Assembly: GCA_016081115.2 (NCBI GenBank)
Contig: JABTTQ020001484.1
Coordinates: 248,001 to 312,000, forward strand
Length of the DNA stretch: 64,000 nt
Source: Rehmannia glutinosa
Lineage: Eukaryota; Streptophyta; Magnoliopsida; Lamiales; Orobanchaceae
Reading direction: 5' to 3'
Below are positions 41,601-51,553 of the stretch, one piece after another. Position 1 is the stretch's first letter. Every line of letters starts with the position of its first letter. The notes beneath the pieces were generated by a model. It was given only the letters and a program-made list of their open reading frames with translations. It was not told where the DNA came from and did no database searches. A program made the translations under genes and the position numbers.

Positions 41601-43373
41601 AGAATTCCTAATGATGAAAGTGATGAAGAGGATATTATTGAACAAATTGTTCAAATTGATGATCAACCGTCTACATCAAATGATCAACCGTCCACTTCAA
41701 ATGGTCCTCAAGAAGATAGAGGTGATATCTCGGATCTTCCCGTTGCATTGAAATTTAAGGGAGATCACCCAAAAGATCTTATTATTGGTGATCCCCTTGA
41801 CAAAGTTATGACCCGGAGAAAATTTGCCGAGAAAGCTCTTATTTCTCAAAAAGAGCCTAAAAATGCTAAAGAGGCTATTGAGGATGAGGATTGGTTCCTA
41901 GAGATGCAAGAGGAGTTGAATCAATTTGAAAGAAATGATGTATGGGAATTGGTACCTTGTCCTCCTTCTCAAACCATTATTGGTACAAAATGGGTATTCC
42001 GGAACAAACTTGATGATCAAGGCAATATTGTTCGAAATAAGGCAAGGTTAGTAGTTCAAGGGTATCGTCAAAAACAAGGTATTGACTATGATGAAACTTT
42101 TGCACCCGTAGCACGTTTAGAAGCTATTCGTATTTTACTTGCCTATTCTTGTTTTAAAAATTTCAAACTTTACCAAATGGATGTTAAATCCGCATTCTTA
42201 AATGGTATTATTCAAGAAGAAGTCTATGTAAAACAACCTCCGGGGTTTGAAAATTTTTCTAGGCCTAATGATGTTTATAAACTTAAAAAGGCTTTGTATG
42301 GTTTAAAACAAGCACCCCGTGCATGGTATGATAGACTTAGTTCTTTTCTTTTACAAAATGGTTTTATAAGAGGTAAAGTTGATACAACTCTATTTGTTTT
42401 TTAAAAAGGGCAAGATTGTTTACTTGTGCAAATTTATGTTGATGATATCATTTTTGGTGCTACTAATGATTCTTTGTGCAAGAAATTCTCTAAGTTAATG
42501 CAAGGAGAATTCGAGATGAGTATGATGGGGGAGCTTAACTTTCTTGGACTTCAAATTAAGCAATGTCAAGAAGGTATTTATATTTCGCAATCAAAGTATA
42601 CAAAAGAACTTTTGAAAAAGTTCGGCATTGAAGAAGGAAGAACCGTCTCTACTCCTATGGCAACAAATGTCAAAATTAACAAAGATGAGAAAGGCAAGTC
42701 CGTGGATGAATCAAAGTATCGAGGTATGATTGGTAGTTTACTTTATTTAACCGCTAGTAGACCGGACATTCTTCATGTCGTATGCCTATGTGCTCGTTTT
42801 CAAAGCAATCCCAAAGAATCTCACATGAGTGCCGTTAAAAGGATTTTTCGATATCTGAAAGGCACCATTCAATATGGTTTATTTTATCCAAAGAATGAAA
42901 ATATTTGTCTTAAAGGTTATAGTGATTCGGATTACGCGGGAAATATTGATGATCGGAAAAGTACTTCCGGATCATGTCAAGTTTTAGGCGATTTCCTAGT
43001 ATCTTGGTTTTCAAAGAAGCAAAACTGTGTTTCTCTTTCAACGCAGGTTCGAATATATTTCCGCCGCATTTTGTTGTACTCAACTTCTTTGGATGAAACA
43101 AACCTTAGCGGATTACAAATGCTCTTTTGAAAATGTACCTATCTTTTGTGATAATATATCCGCTATAAATATTGCTCAAAACCCGGTTCATCATAACCGT
43201 ACTAAACATATTGAGATTCGACATCATTTTCTAAGGGATTGTGTTTCAAAACGTAAAATTGAGATATCCTTTGTACCATCTCAAGATCAATTAGCGGACA
43301 TTTTTACAAAACCGCTATCTTCCGAGACTTTTTCATCAATACGAGCTTGGTTAGGCATAATGCATATTGAATG
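41601..43373 (+). pseudogene. SIRE-like reverse transcriptase and RNase H, copy B
   Basis: Best preserved pol of the array: one frame from 41064 to 42404 covers the linker (DQPSTSN repeats, 41658-41700), WKW/F start TKWVFRNKLDD (41986), ETFAPVARLEAIR (42092), LYQMDVKSAFLNG (42168) and LYGLKQAPRAWYDRL (42293). A TAA at 42402-42404 (GAA in copy A) stops it. The next frame has IYVDDIIFGATN (42430), a 3-base loss in GELNF, SDSDYAGNIDDRKSTSGSCQ (42922) and then a shift at about 43045. The C-terminal RNase H (NISAINIAQNPVHHNRTKHIEIRHHF, QDQLADIFTKPL) ends with TGA at 43371-43373. RT and RNase H acidic residues are intact. Confidence 0.85.
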
Positions 43374-44533
43374 AAGCTTACGTTTGCATTTTGCACGTTT
43401 TTAAAACTTAGGGCTTAAAAATCGGATTTTTGGTTGAAAATTCAGATTTTGGAAAAACTGACAAGACAGTGAGCTGAAGGAGTTGAGGGCAACGGTCGCC
43501 GCCTCAACTCGACCGGTCGCCCTAAGCTATATTTTGGCTTTTAAACGTTCTGTCTTCAGCATTCTTCGTTTTATCAATTTTTTGCCATTTTTCGTCCCCT
43601 TTGCCAAATTCACTCTAATTTCATTCAAAAATGGTTTTCATGCATATTTTACACAACATGGACATTATGTAGCGTGATCATCATCATTATGGCTCATTCT
43701 TTCCGATCAAATGGTAAGAATTTCTCTTCTTTTGCTCAATTGGGTTGAACCCTTGAGTTTTCGAGTTACTTAAAAATTTTTGATGTAATTTTCATATGAT
43801 CATGTTGAGCTTGGCTGTTATGTTGTTATGTATGATGATTGACTTGTATTGGTGATAAAATTTTTGGCTTGAAACATTTACAAGGGTTATATACAACCTC
43901 TTTTATTTTTCACGCACACAAGGTGTTTGATAAAATGTCGCAATGAAAATTTCAACTTATACATGATTCTCTTGCTTTCAAAAGTTTTCTATACTTATTG
44001 AGATCATGATTTGATAAACAAAACGAGCGTATGAACTCTTCATATTACATTTCTCCCATTTTCCTTGGATTGTTATGCTTTAATTGCTCAACGGTTAATA
44101 AACCGTCCCTTTAGCGCACTTTGATATTATTGTATGGTGTTTTTCACCATTCTAACATTCTTTTTGATGATTCCAAAGGGGGAGAAACAGGATATTGGCT
44201 CGTTAGCTAAAAAAAAAACGCAAATAAAAGCTCGCAATAAGTATTGTGGACTCGTATACCTAGTCCATGGCTTGAATTTTGGACTCAAATGAAATTGATT
44301 GTAAGTATTGTGACAGGGGGAGCTTCTTAGCTCATGATGCATCCTATATAAGCTTGTTATAGCTTGTGCTTCTTACTTATAATATTCGTTTGTTGAAATG
44401 CTCATAAATAGGGGGAGCTTTGTATGAAATACTTCTAACGGCTAGTTTACTTGTAAAACCGGAAAATTTTATTTGGTTTTCAAATCGTCCTCAGAAAATT
44501 GTTTTGGTTTGTAATCATCAAAAAGGGGGAGTT
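43374..44533 (+). other. Post-pol noncoding region of copy B
   Basis: Near-identical to 36214-37386. Contains CAACGGTCGCCGCC and CTCGACCGGTCGCCC at 43488-43522 and ends in the polypurine tract AAAAAGGGGGAG (44520-44531). No supported ORF. Confidence 0.7.
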
Positions 44534-45807
44534 TGTTAGATAAATGTTTTTATCATAATTTTGATGATTATGTTCGATTTTGTTCAAATGAGTTTTTAAA
44601 CCAAAACTATGTCCCTAAATGTTGTCTAAATACTTCCGATCAACTTAAAATGTTTTTACTATTTTTCGGAGTATTTCTTGAAGTTTATTTTCAATAAAAA
44701 ATTGGACAACACATTTGTTTCAGATTTCGGCCGGTCGCCCCATAGGGCAACCCGCACTGAGTTGAATGAGAAATAGAAAATGGGGCGTAAGAAAAATAGG
44801 GCAGGGCGGCCGGTCGACCAGGTGGGCGACACGGTGCGGTCGATCGGCGGTCGGTCGGCCGGGCGACCTGCACTGGGAGTTGGATTTTCGTTCTAGACTT
44901 CTCTTTCGTAAAATCTTCAAGGGCAACCGTCGGGTCACGACTAAGGGCGATCGGTCGCACCCCTTAGACCGGTCCCCCCTGTGTAAAAATTCGCAGAATT
45001 CAATTTCAATCTTATCTGCGCGACCGGTCGAACCCCTTGTTTATCGCCAAACTATCGTTGCGTTTTGCATGACTTTTCCCTATTTTGTGGGATTGATTTC
45101 TGGCTATATTGATCATTTTAAATGGTTTCTTTTGCAAAGCAAATCACTCCCCAAGGAGGAGCCAATGTCTGGAAATGAAAGCCAAGTCCTCTCCTATAAA
45201 TAGAGGCTTCATTCAAGCAACAAGATACAACACAACATACAAGCAAAGAGCAATTGAGCAAACACTTTCATATATCTTGTTGTATTAGCCTAAGCACTTT
45301 CACTTGCACAAATTTGAGGTTCAGGCTTTCAATTCTTGATTACACTTGTACTCATATTGTATCAATCATTATTGAGTTGTAATCTTGATTTTGGTCATCA
45401 TTCAACACAAGACATCCTTGTGAGTATTCTTGTGGTAAGAATACACTTGGGTGATCTAGGTGATAGGTGTTTGAAGGTTGTGGTAATCTTCAAAGGTGTT
45501 GTAAGAGGGTTGTGGTAATCCTCAAGGTGGTGTAAGAGGGTTGTGGTAATCCTCAAGGTGTTGTATTAATTTTTGGTAAATTAATAAAACCTTTTTTTTC
45601 TTTTTGAAATCCATCCCGGATATACTGGGGTGGTAGAGGATTAGGCCCTAGGTGGGTTGAACCTCTTTAAATCAACGAGTGTTGTTTAATTTCCGCATTT
45701 ACATTCTAGTCTTTTACTTGTAGTTTTGAAAAAGAGGGTGATTTGCGAAAAATCGGCATAATCTATTCACCCCCCCATCTAGATTATTGTAGCCACTTGG
45801 ACTAACA
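44534..45807 (+). repeat. Terminal SIRE-like LTR of copy B
   Basis: 1274 bp, TGTTAGATAAATG to GGACTAACA. Near-identical to 37387-38652 except in the GC-rich array (44722-45030), which differs by many small indels. TATAAATA at 45195-45202. The bases after it are GAAAC; the matching left flank is lost, so the target duplication cannot be checked. Confidence 0.9.
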
Positions 45808-46317
45808 GAAACAACGTAAAAAAATATTAAAAATACCACATGAATAAAAAGAGTTTAAAAGTAGGTAAAATTGTATCTACACATTGAAAATTACATGAAA
45901 ATAACAAAAGAATTATTCGAACCACATTAAAAATATTATAAAACAACACAGAAACAATAGAAACAATGTACAAAACAATACATAAACAAAAAGTAGCATA
46001 AAAAATAGGTAAAAATTGTTTTGAAATATCGAAACAACAAAAGAAACAACTAAGAAACAAAAATTAAATAACAATTAAACAAATTTAAACAACATCGAAA
46101 CAACATATATAACATATAAAAGAATACAGGAACAAGAAAAAACAAAAAAAAAAACGTAAAAATAATCAAAAATAAGCTGGAGCGTAAAAAAGGAAAAAAA
46201 ATAGGTGTAAAAGTGATAAGAGCGTATTTTTGGTATTTTTTCAAAAAAGAGGGTATATGGTGGAATTTCCCCAACTAATTAGTATCCAATAGTCAATTCA
46301 ATGATCTGTGATACTTA
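45808..46317. other. A-rich low-complexity DNA
   Basis: Dominated by AACAATA, GAAACAA and TAAAAA words, with no supported gene. A frame on the minus strand here is a poly-Phe/Leu composition artefact. Confidence 0.55.
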
Positions 46318-47655
46318 GACTAACTCCAACCCAACTCTATATCATACACCAAAACACCAAATATGTAAAAATCTCCCTCCAACCCAACTCTATACATTAC
46401 ACCAAAATTGGTGCAATGAATAGTGTTACACCAAATTTGGTGTAATACTATTCCTTTACACTAGAGATGGCAGTGGGGCGGGGATTCCCCATACCCCGCG
46501 GGGAACCGCCACGAATGGCGCAGGAATCCCCGAAAATTCCCCGTGGGGACGGGACGGGATTTTTCTCCCGTTGGCGGGGACGGGATCATATTCCCGCCCG
46601 CTGGGATCTCGCCTGTTCCCGTGGGGAACCGATATTAAATATATAATATATTATATTAAATATATATATAATATATTTTAAATATATCCACATTAAATAT
46701 ATAAATCAAAAAATCTTTGATTTATTTTATTTATTTTGTATAATAAGTGCTTTATTAGTCTTTTTTATATAATTCATATATTTTTTAAATATTAAAAAAT
46801 TATTTTTTTAAAAATTCAGTTTTTAAAAAAATAATAAAACGAGGGACGGGGGAATCCTGCGGCGGGATCCCCACGAGGGACGAGGATGGGGGAGTTTTTT
46901 CCCTTTTGTCTCGCAGGACGGGACGGGATTCCCGCGGTCGCTGGGACGGGGTTGGGGATTTCTCCCTCGCCCCCGCCCCGCCCCGTTGACATCCCTACTT
47001 TACACCAAATTTGGTGTAATACAAATATTCCCTCTTTGCCCTCCAATTTCTTCTACTTCAAACTTTTAATTCCTATTGTATCCTATATTTGATATATAAT
47101 TCATTTGTAACATTGTTTTAGTTATTTAAATTTTGTATATAATTATTATTTTGGATGAACAATTCTAATAACTAACAATAGTTAATATTTACCAATAAAT
47201 TATTATAAACTAAACTTAAAATTTTCTATAAACTACAATAATTAATAAACAAAATTAAAATTTAATTAAAAAAGCATCAAAGTCTATCATAAAATACAAA
47301 ACACAAACATTATAATGAAACCTGAAATTTAAAAAACAAAATACCAAGCAATTTAGTATTTTTATTTATTGTGATATTAGCTGTAATGTTTATTTTGCAA
47401 TATAATTAGTTAATTCATTATTAGTTAAATATAAGTTTTTATTTAGTTACATTAATAGTAATAAAATATAAGAAAAAGAAATAATTGCATAAACAAATAA
47501 ATTTGTTATTCCAAAATGAAAAGAAAATATTAAAATACTCATTTGGTGTAAGATTTAGTGTAGTGGGTTGGAGATGGTTTTTGAAAAATTACACCAAAAT
47601 ACCAAATTTGGTGTGATTTTCACACCAAATTTGGTGTCATGGGTTGGGGATGCTC
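46318..47655. mobile_element. Palindrome-rich TIR element, possibly PIF/Harbinger-type
   Basis: Ends GACTAACTCCAACCCAACTC and, inverted from the right, GAGCATCCCCAACCCATG. Three-base flanks are TTA (left) and TAA (right), near the TWA duplication of PIF/Harbinger but not identical. Inside, the palindrome ACACCAAATTTGGTGT is repeated near both ends. Noncoding. It is split by a clean hAT insertion (46462-46997). Confidence 0.6.
46462..46997. mobile_element. hAT-type element with 8-bp duplication CTTTACAC (copy D)
   Basis: TIRs TAGAGATGGCAGTGGGGCGG and, inverted, TAGGGATGTCAACGGGGCGG; identical flanks CTTTACAC at 46454-46461 and 46998-47005. Subterminal GGGGACGGGA/TCCCCG clusters, AT-rich core, no transposase. 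This copy defines the ends of the family. Confidence 0.9.
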
Positions 47656-48300
47656 TAAAGCTCAACCGTCCGGCAAGGGAAGCATTGATATATTAATATA
47701 TATTAATGTAGAGTTAATATATTGGCATGGCAAATTGGCAATTGGCATTACAAAATATATACCCCAACAATAACTATACATAATAACAATGTGGGATTTA
47801 ATAATTCACCTAACTTTAATTAGGATCATTATAGCATTTCAAATGAGATGTAGGCACAAGTTTTGGAAATATATATGGATTTATATATGACGAAATCCAT
47901 ATATATTTTCAGTTTTGTAGAATTATCCAACCCATCAATTCAAGAGATTGAAAAGGAAAAAACGAAAAGCTGGGTTAATATTTGGGTTTGAATCTCGACC
48001 CATTATCCTGGTATCCTAATATTTTTAAAAATTGATTTCCTTTTGTAAATTTTAAGATATTCAGATAAAATGAGTTAGTCCAGTGGCCACGGGTATTATT
48101 CGCAATGACGAAGTTTGAGTTAGAGTACTTATAAAGAACGGGGCTGAACTTTAAAAATGAAAAAAAAAAAACTTCATCACTAATTGACCCAAGTGCTAAT
48201 TTCTTCAACGTTTTTATCAGAGTTTTTTTAATTTAATTTTCTGACAACACAAAATGGCCAAATACTAGTTTCAGATAATGAACTGTGCGGATGTAAATTT
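47656..48300. other. AT-rich intergenic DNA with a small perfect hairpin
   Basis: No gene seen. At 47866-47910 ATATATATGGATTT pairs with AAATCCATATATAT around a 10-nt loop. Otherwise AT-rich sequence with repeated TTGGCA words near 47715-47745. Confidence 0.5.
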
Positions 48301-48373
48301 TTAGGTTCCATTTGGATGGATGGTGATGAAGTATAAAAATCCAGAGACTAATCTAAGGACTTACAACGCCAAG

Positions 48374-48530
48374 GTGGAGATCCAAAGTCTATCAAAGAGT
48401 TGAATGATTGGAGTAATAGATCCAAGGTTGATCAGACGTTGGCGTGAACAACGTGGAGATCCGAAGTCGATCAAAGAGTTGAATGATTGGAGTCAAAGAT
48501 CCGAGGTTGACCGGACGCTGGCGTGATCCT
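48374..48530. repeat. 79-bp tandem duplication in a probable gypsy LTR
   Basis: Two units starting GTGGAGATCCAAAGTCTATC and GTGGAGATCCGAAGTCGATC, about 87% alike. A second short duplication (GCTCATAGAGAGATTGTGA) follows at 48591-48632. Both probably lie in the LTR of the gypsy relic whose gag is at 49075-49612. Confidence 0.7.
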
Positions 48531-49074
48531 GCAAAACAGAACCTCGGGGTTGTTCCCATGGATAAATACTCTGATGTTTAAGTCAATGTTTGCTCATAGA
48601 GAGATTGTGAGATTGCTCATAGAGAGATTGTGAGTATTGAATTTTTCGTATTCCCTTTACCTAGAGTCAAAGTCTTCTTTTATAGACCTTGCTTACCCAC
48701 CTTGGACGAGGACTTCTCTCGAGGTTAGACTCCTTAGCAATTTTCCCAAGGTTGGACTCCTTAGTCAGTTAAGATAAATCTTATCACCAGATAATTGTCA
48801 TCTTAGTAGTACACATATCACGTCCTCACAATGTCACGTTTCAATAAAATAGAAGAATCCTAAGCATAATAATATAAAAGACCTAGCCAACTGTAAATAC
48901 GTGAAGAACGTAAATAAACTTTGGAAAAGAGATAAATCTCAAAACATAATAATATTCAATCTCCCTAATAATAATAGTAAAATAATTATTTATAAGACCA
49001 AATTAAGAGTCCTAACTTAATTAAAACATTAAAAGATAAATCAGAATACAAGACTCCTAAGCAAAATTTTTGAT

Positions 49075-49612
49075 AAAGTAACCGTGAATAATTGAAAGGC
49101 AAAAATTCACCTCGGAGATGTTTTTTGAACTTTGCCCAAGAGTTAATCTTAGATTTGCCTTGGCGAGTACGCAAAGTCTTTAGGTGTTGCCACCAGGCTA
49201 ACACGCGACCACACAGTCGTGTAACCACCAAAGGAACTCGGCAAGTATCAGGAACTTCCTTGAAATCAAGAATTTCCTCAACCGCGCTAAGCCAATCAAG
49301 AAATTCGTCAGCCTCTAGGCCTCCATGGAATTCAGGAATCTCAACCTTGAAACTCGACTCCCAACGTCGATCCTCTTCGATTGGTACCCGATCGGGGTCA
49401 GCCAACGTGGCAAAGGGATTGTCAACAGACAATGTTTCTTCGTTATCAGAACCGGCATGAGGGTAACGTTACTCGCCAAGTGGTGCATGACCCGGAACAC
49501 CCCGACCACTATGGCCCCCACGGTGTCCTCCACGTGCAGGACCACGACCACCCTGAATCTGACTCATGAGAAGGTCCATGAGTTCCTGATGCAATGTCAA
49601 AATTATCCTCAT
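49075..49612 (-). pseudogene. Ty3/gypsy gag, truncated
   Basis: Minus-strand gag of a gypsy lineage different from the two larger elements. ATG opposite 49610-49612 opens a frame with ELMDLLMSQIQGGRG, then a Gly/Arg/His-rich tract and a TAA at 49471-49469. The same frame continues with VDNPFATLADPDRVPIEEDRR-type sequence and the capsid core motifs VEIPEFHGGLEADEFLDWL (49340), VPLVVTRLCGRVLAWWQ (49230) and SWAKFKKHLRGEFLPFNY (49130). Homology stops at LLYQKF (about 49075), where probable LTR sequence begins, so everything from mid-gag to the 3' LTR was deleted. Non-autonomous at best. Confidence 0.8.
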
Positions 49613-49834
49613 CAGATGGATTTGGAGCTATGACTTTCAAATCCATAATAACAAATTCATTGAACTCGTTTGGATAGACTCATTTTACAAAGATATCATA
49701 TCCTTAAACTCCTATTTTAAGCTATGTTTTGAGTGATTGTGGTGGAATTCAAATTCATCATATATGGAGTCATTTGAAGTTCATTCCCAAATCTTGTCCT
49801 CAAATCCAAATCTTTCCATCTAAATGCAACCTTA

Positions 49835-50184
49835 AGTCACTTTATATAGACATGAGTACATACTATTTAATTAGGTGTACAACATGCCTTTTTTTTTTAA
49901 TCAGAATGACACCCCGGAGTCCGGGGGATTGAGGCGGGCTGCTACCTGTAGATGAATCAACTCAAACGATCATACATGTGTACAACTTGCTTCTTTTTTT
50001 ATAGATAAACAAAGCACATTATTTATAGGAAAACAGAAATGTAGAAGCACCAACAAAGCAACTAAAAGTGTATACTTAAGGGGCTCTAATTTGTGAAAGA
50101 CAAATGCATTATATCAAGTCTTTATTTGGTCGAAATTTGTCCGCATCGGCTGAAAACATGCATTCGACGCAATGGCCTACAAAT
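49835..50184. other. Short intergenic stretch
   Basis: No gene. GTGTACAAC followed by a T run occurs twice (49876 and 49978), flanking a GC-rich segment with CCGGAGTCCGGGGG; this may be a small duplication. Confidence 0.4.
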
Positions 50185-50391
50185 TGTTGGAAATTGGTTT
50201 TAATAAAATGGGAATTGACCCGATTTTGATCAATTATCTAAGTGGGATTATTTATTAGTTTCGGAAAATAAATGATGTAATCATAATCTACACCGCGGGT
50301 AGATGAAATTAGCATTTTGAATTTCTCAAAACCAATTTCTGGTGAATGAGAAATTAATTCATAAAATTAGCCACTTAAAAGTCGTGAGAAT

Positions 50392-51488
50392 TGTTAGATA
50401 AATATTTTTATTGTAATTTTGATAATTTCATATAATTGAGTTTTATACCAAAATAATTACCCCAAATGTTGTCCAAATACTTCAAAACGATTTAAATATT
50501 TTTTACTAATTTTTTGGAGTATTTCTTGAACTTTACTTTTGACAAAAATTGGACAACAACTCTGTTTTGAGGCCAATCGGTCGCCCTAGAGGGCAACCCG
50601 TGCCTGGAAGTCGAAACTTGAAACAGGAACAAACCAGAGAAATTTTTGGTGAAGGTCGACCGATCGACCAAATGGTCGACCGGTGTCTGAGTCTTTGCAA
50701 ATTGTTAAAGTTCTCTCTGTCTCAGAAATACTAGTGGGTGACCGGTCCAAAGGGAGGGCGACCGGTCGGACCCCTGGTCGACCGGTCCAACCCCCCCAGA
50801 CCGGTCTGACCCCCTGTTCAACATGTGTTTTTATATTTCAAATGTCTTTTTCGTATTAGAGGTCAACCGGTCGACCTATAAATACTTGAAGACTTGAAGG
50901 ATCAGTACACAACACAATTACACAAAGCAACAAGAAAACCAGCAAATTCTCTTATTCTTCATTGTCAATATTCTTGTTGTATTTAGCTTAAGTCTTACAC
51001 TTGCACATCTTGAGTATTAGGCTTCATTCTTGATTACACTTGCATTTCAAAGTTGTATTCTTCATTTGAGTTGTAATCTTGAATTGGTTTAAATCATCCA
51101 AAACAAGACATCCTTGTCAGTGTTCTTGTGGTAAGAACACACTTGGTTGATTCGAGGTGTTGAAGAGTGTGGTGCTCTACATTGTTGTAAGAAGATTGTG
51201 GTAATCTTCATAGGTGGTGTTGTAAGAAGAGTGTGGTACTCTTCAAGATAAAAGTAGTAATAGTTTGATATATATTAGTATACTTTTTCCTTTTCGAAAT
51301 CTATTTGGACATACCGGGTGGTAGAGCATTAGGCCCTAGGTTGGTTGAAGCTCTATAAATCATTGTGTATTGTTTATATTTCTGCACTTTTATTTGTTCA
51401 TCATCTTCACATTCGAAAAAATGGGCGGGAATTGGAAAATCAAAAAAATCTATTCATCTCTAGATTTTCGTAGCCACTTGGATTAACA
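50392..51488 (+). repeat. 5' LTR of SIRE-like copy C
   Basis: 1097 bp, about 125 bp shorter than its partner at 58160-59381 because of one deletion just before the TATA box (TATAAATA-like at 50877). U3 holds the clearest GACCGGTC array (50570-50880), with units such as GGTCGACCGATCGACC and GACCGGTCCAA. Confidence 0.85.
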
Positions 51489-51490
51489 AG

Positions 51491-51502
51491 TGGTATCAAA
51501 AC
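51491..51502 (+). other. Primer binding site, SIRE-like copy C (mutated)
   Basis: TGGTATCAAAAC where the functional site reads TGGTATCAGAGC. Two G-to-A changes; consistent with age. Confidence 0.75.
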
Positions 51503-51553
51503 TAAACTCTTTGGCAAGCTTGTGTTTAATCTTTTCGAGTAAAGAGGAAATCC

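Larger units (their letters stand above)
32149..45807 (+). mobile_element. Tandem SIRE-like copia array: interior A, LTR, interior B, LTR
   Basis: Interior A (32149-37386, missing its LTR and gag start) is followed by a full LTR (37387-38652), interior B (38653-44533) and a second full LTR (44534-45807). The middle LTR serves as 3' LTR for A and 5' LTR for B. The gag C-terminal KSGLGY motif, RT motif FEMSMMGELNF and the ~1.2 kb noncoding region after pol suit the SIRE/Maximus lineage. A and B are nearly identical and differ largely by short indels. The left junction with Tat LTR DNA at 32148 is a deletion or recombination point. Confidence 0.85.
48304..49831. mobile_element. Tourist-like (PIF/Harbinger) element carrying a gypsy relic
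   Basis: TIRs GGTTCCATTTGGATGGA and, inverted from the right, GGTTGCATTTAGATGGA, flanked by TTA at 48301-48303 and 49832-49834, the duplication typical of this superfamily. About 1.3 kb of its interior is a decayed gypsy element (roughly 48335-49640), which explains its size; the Tourist-like part itself is only a few hundred bp. Confidence 0.7.

Noticed and set aside
32149..45807. Copies A and B as one active retrotransposon
   Set aside because: Copy A lacks its 5' part, copy B has lost the gag start codon, and both have frameshifts and stops; neither is autonomous as sequenced.
45808..46274. Minus-strand Phe/Leu/Ile-rich frames that look like membrane proteins
   Set aside because: A-rich low-complexity DNA read on the other strand gives the hydrophobic residues.
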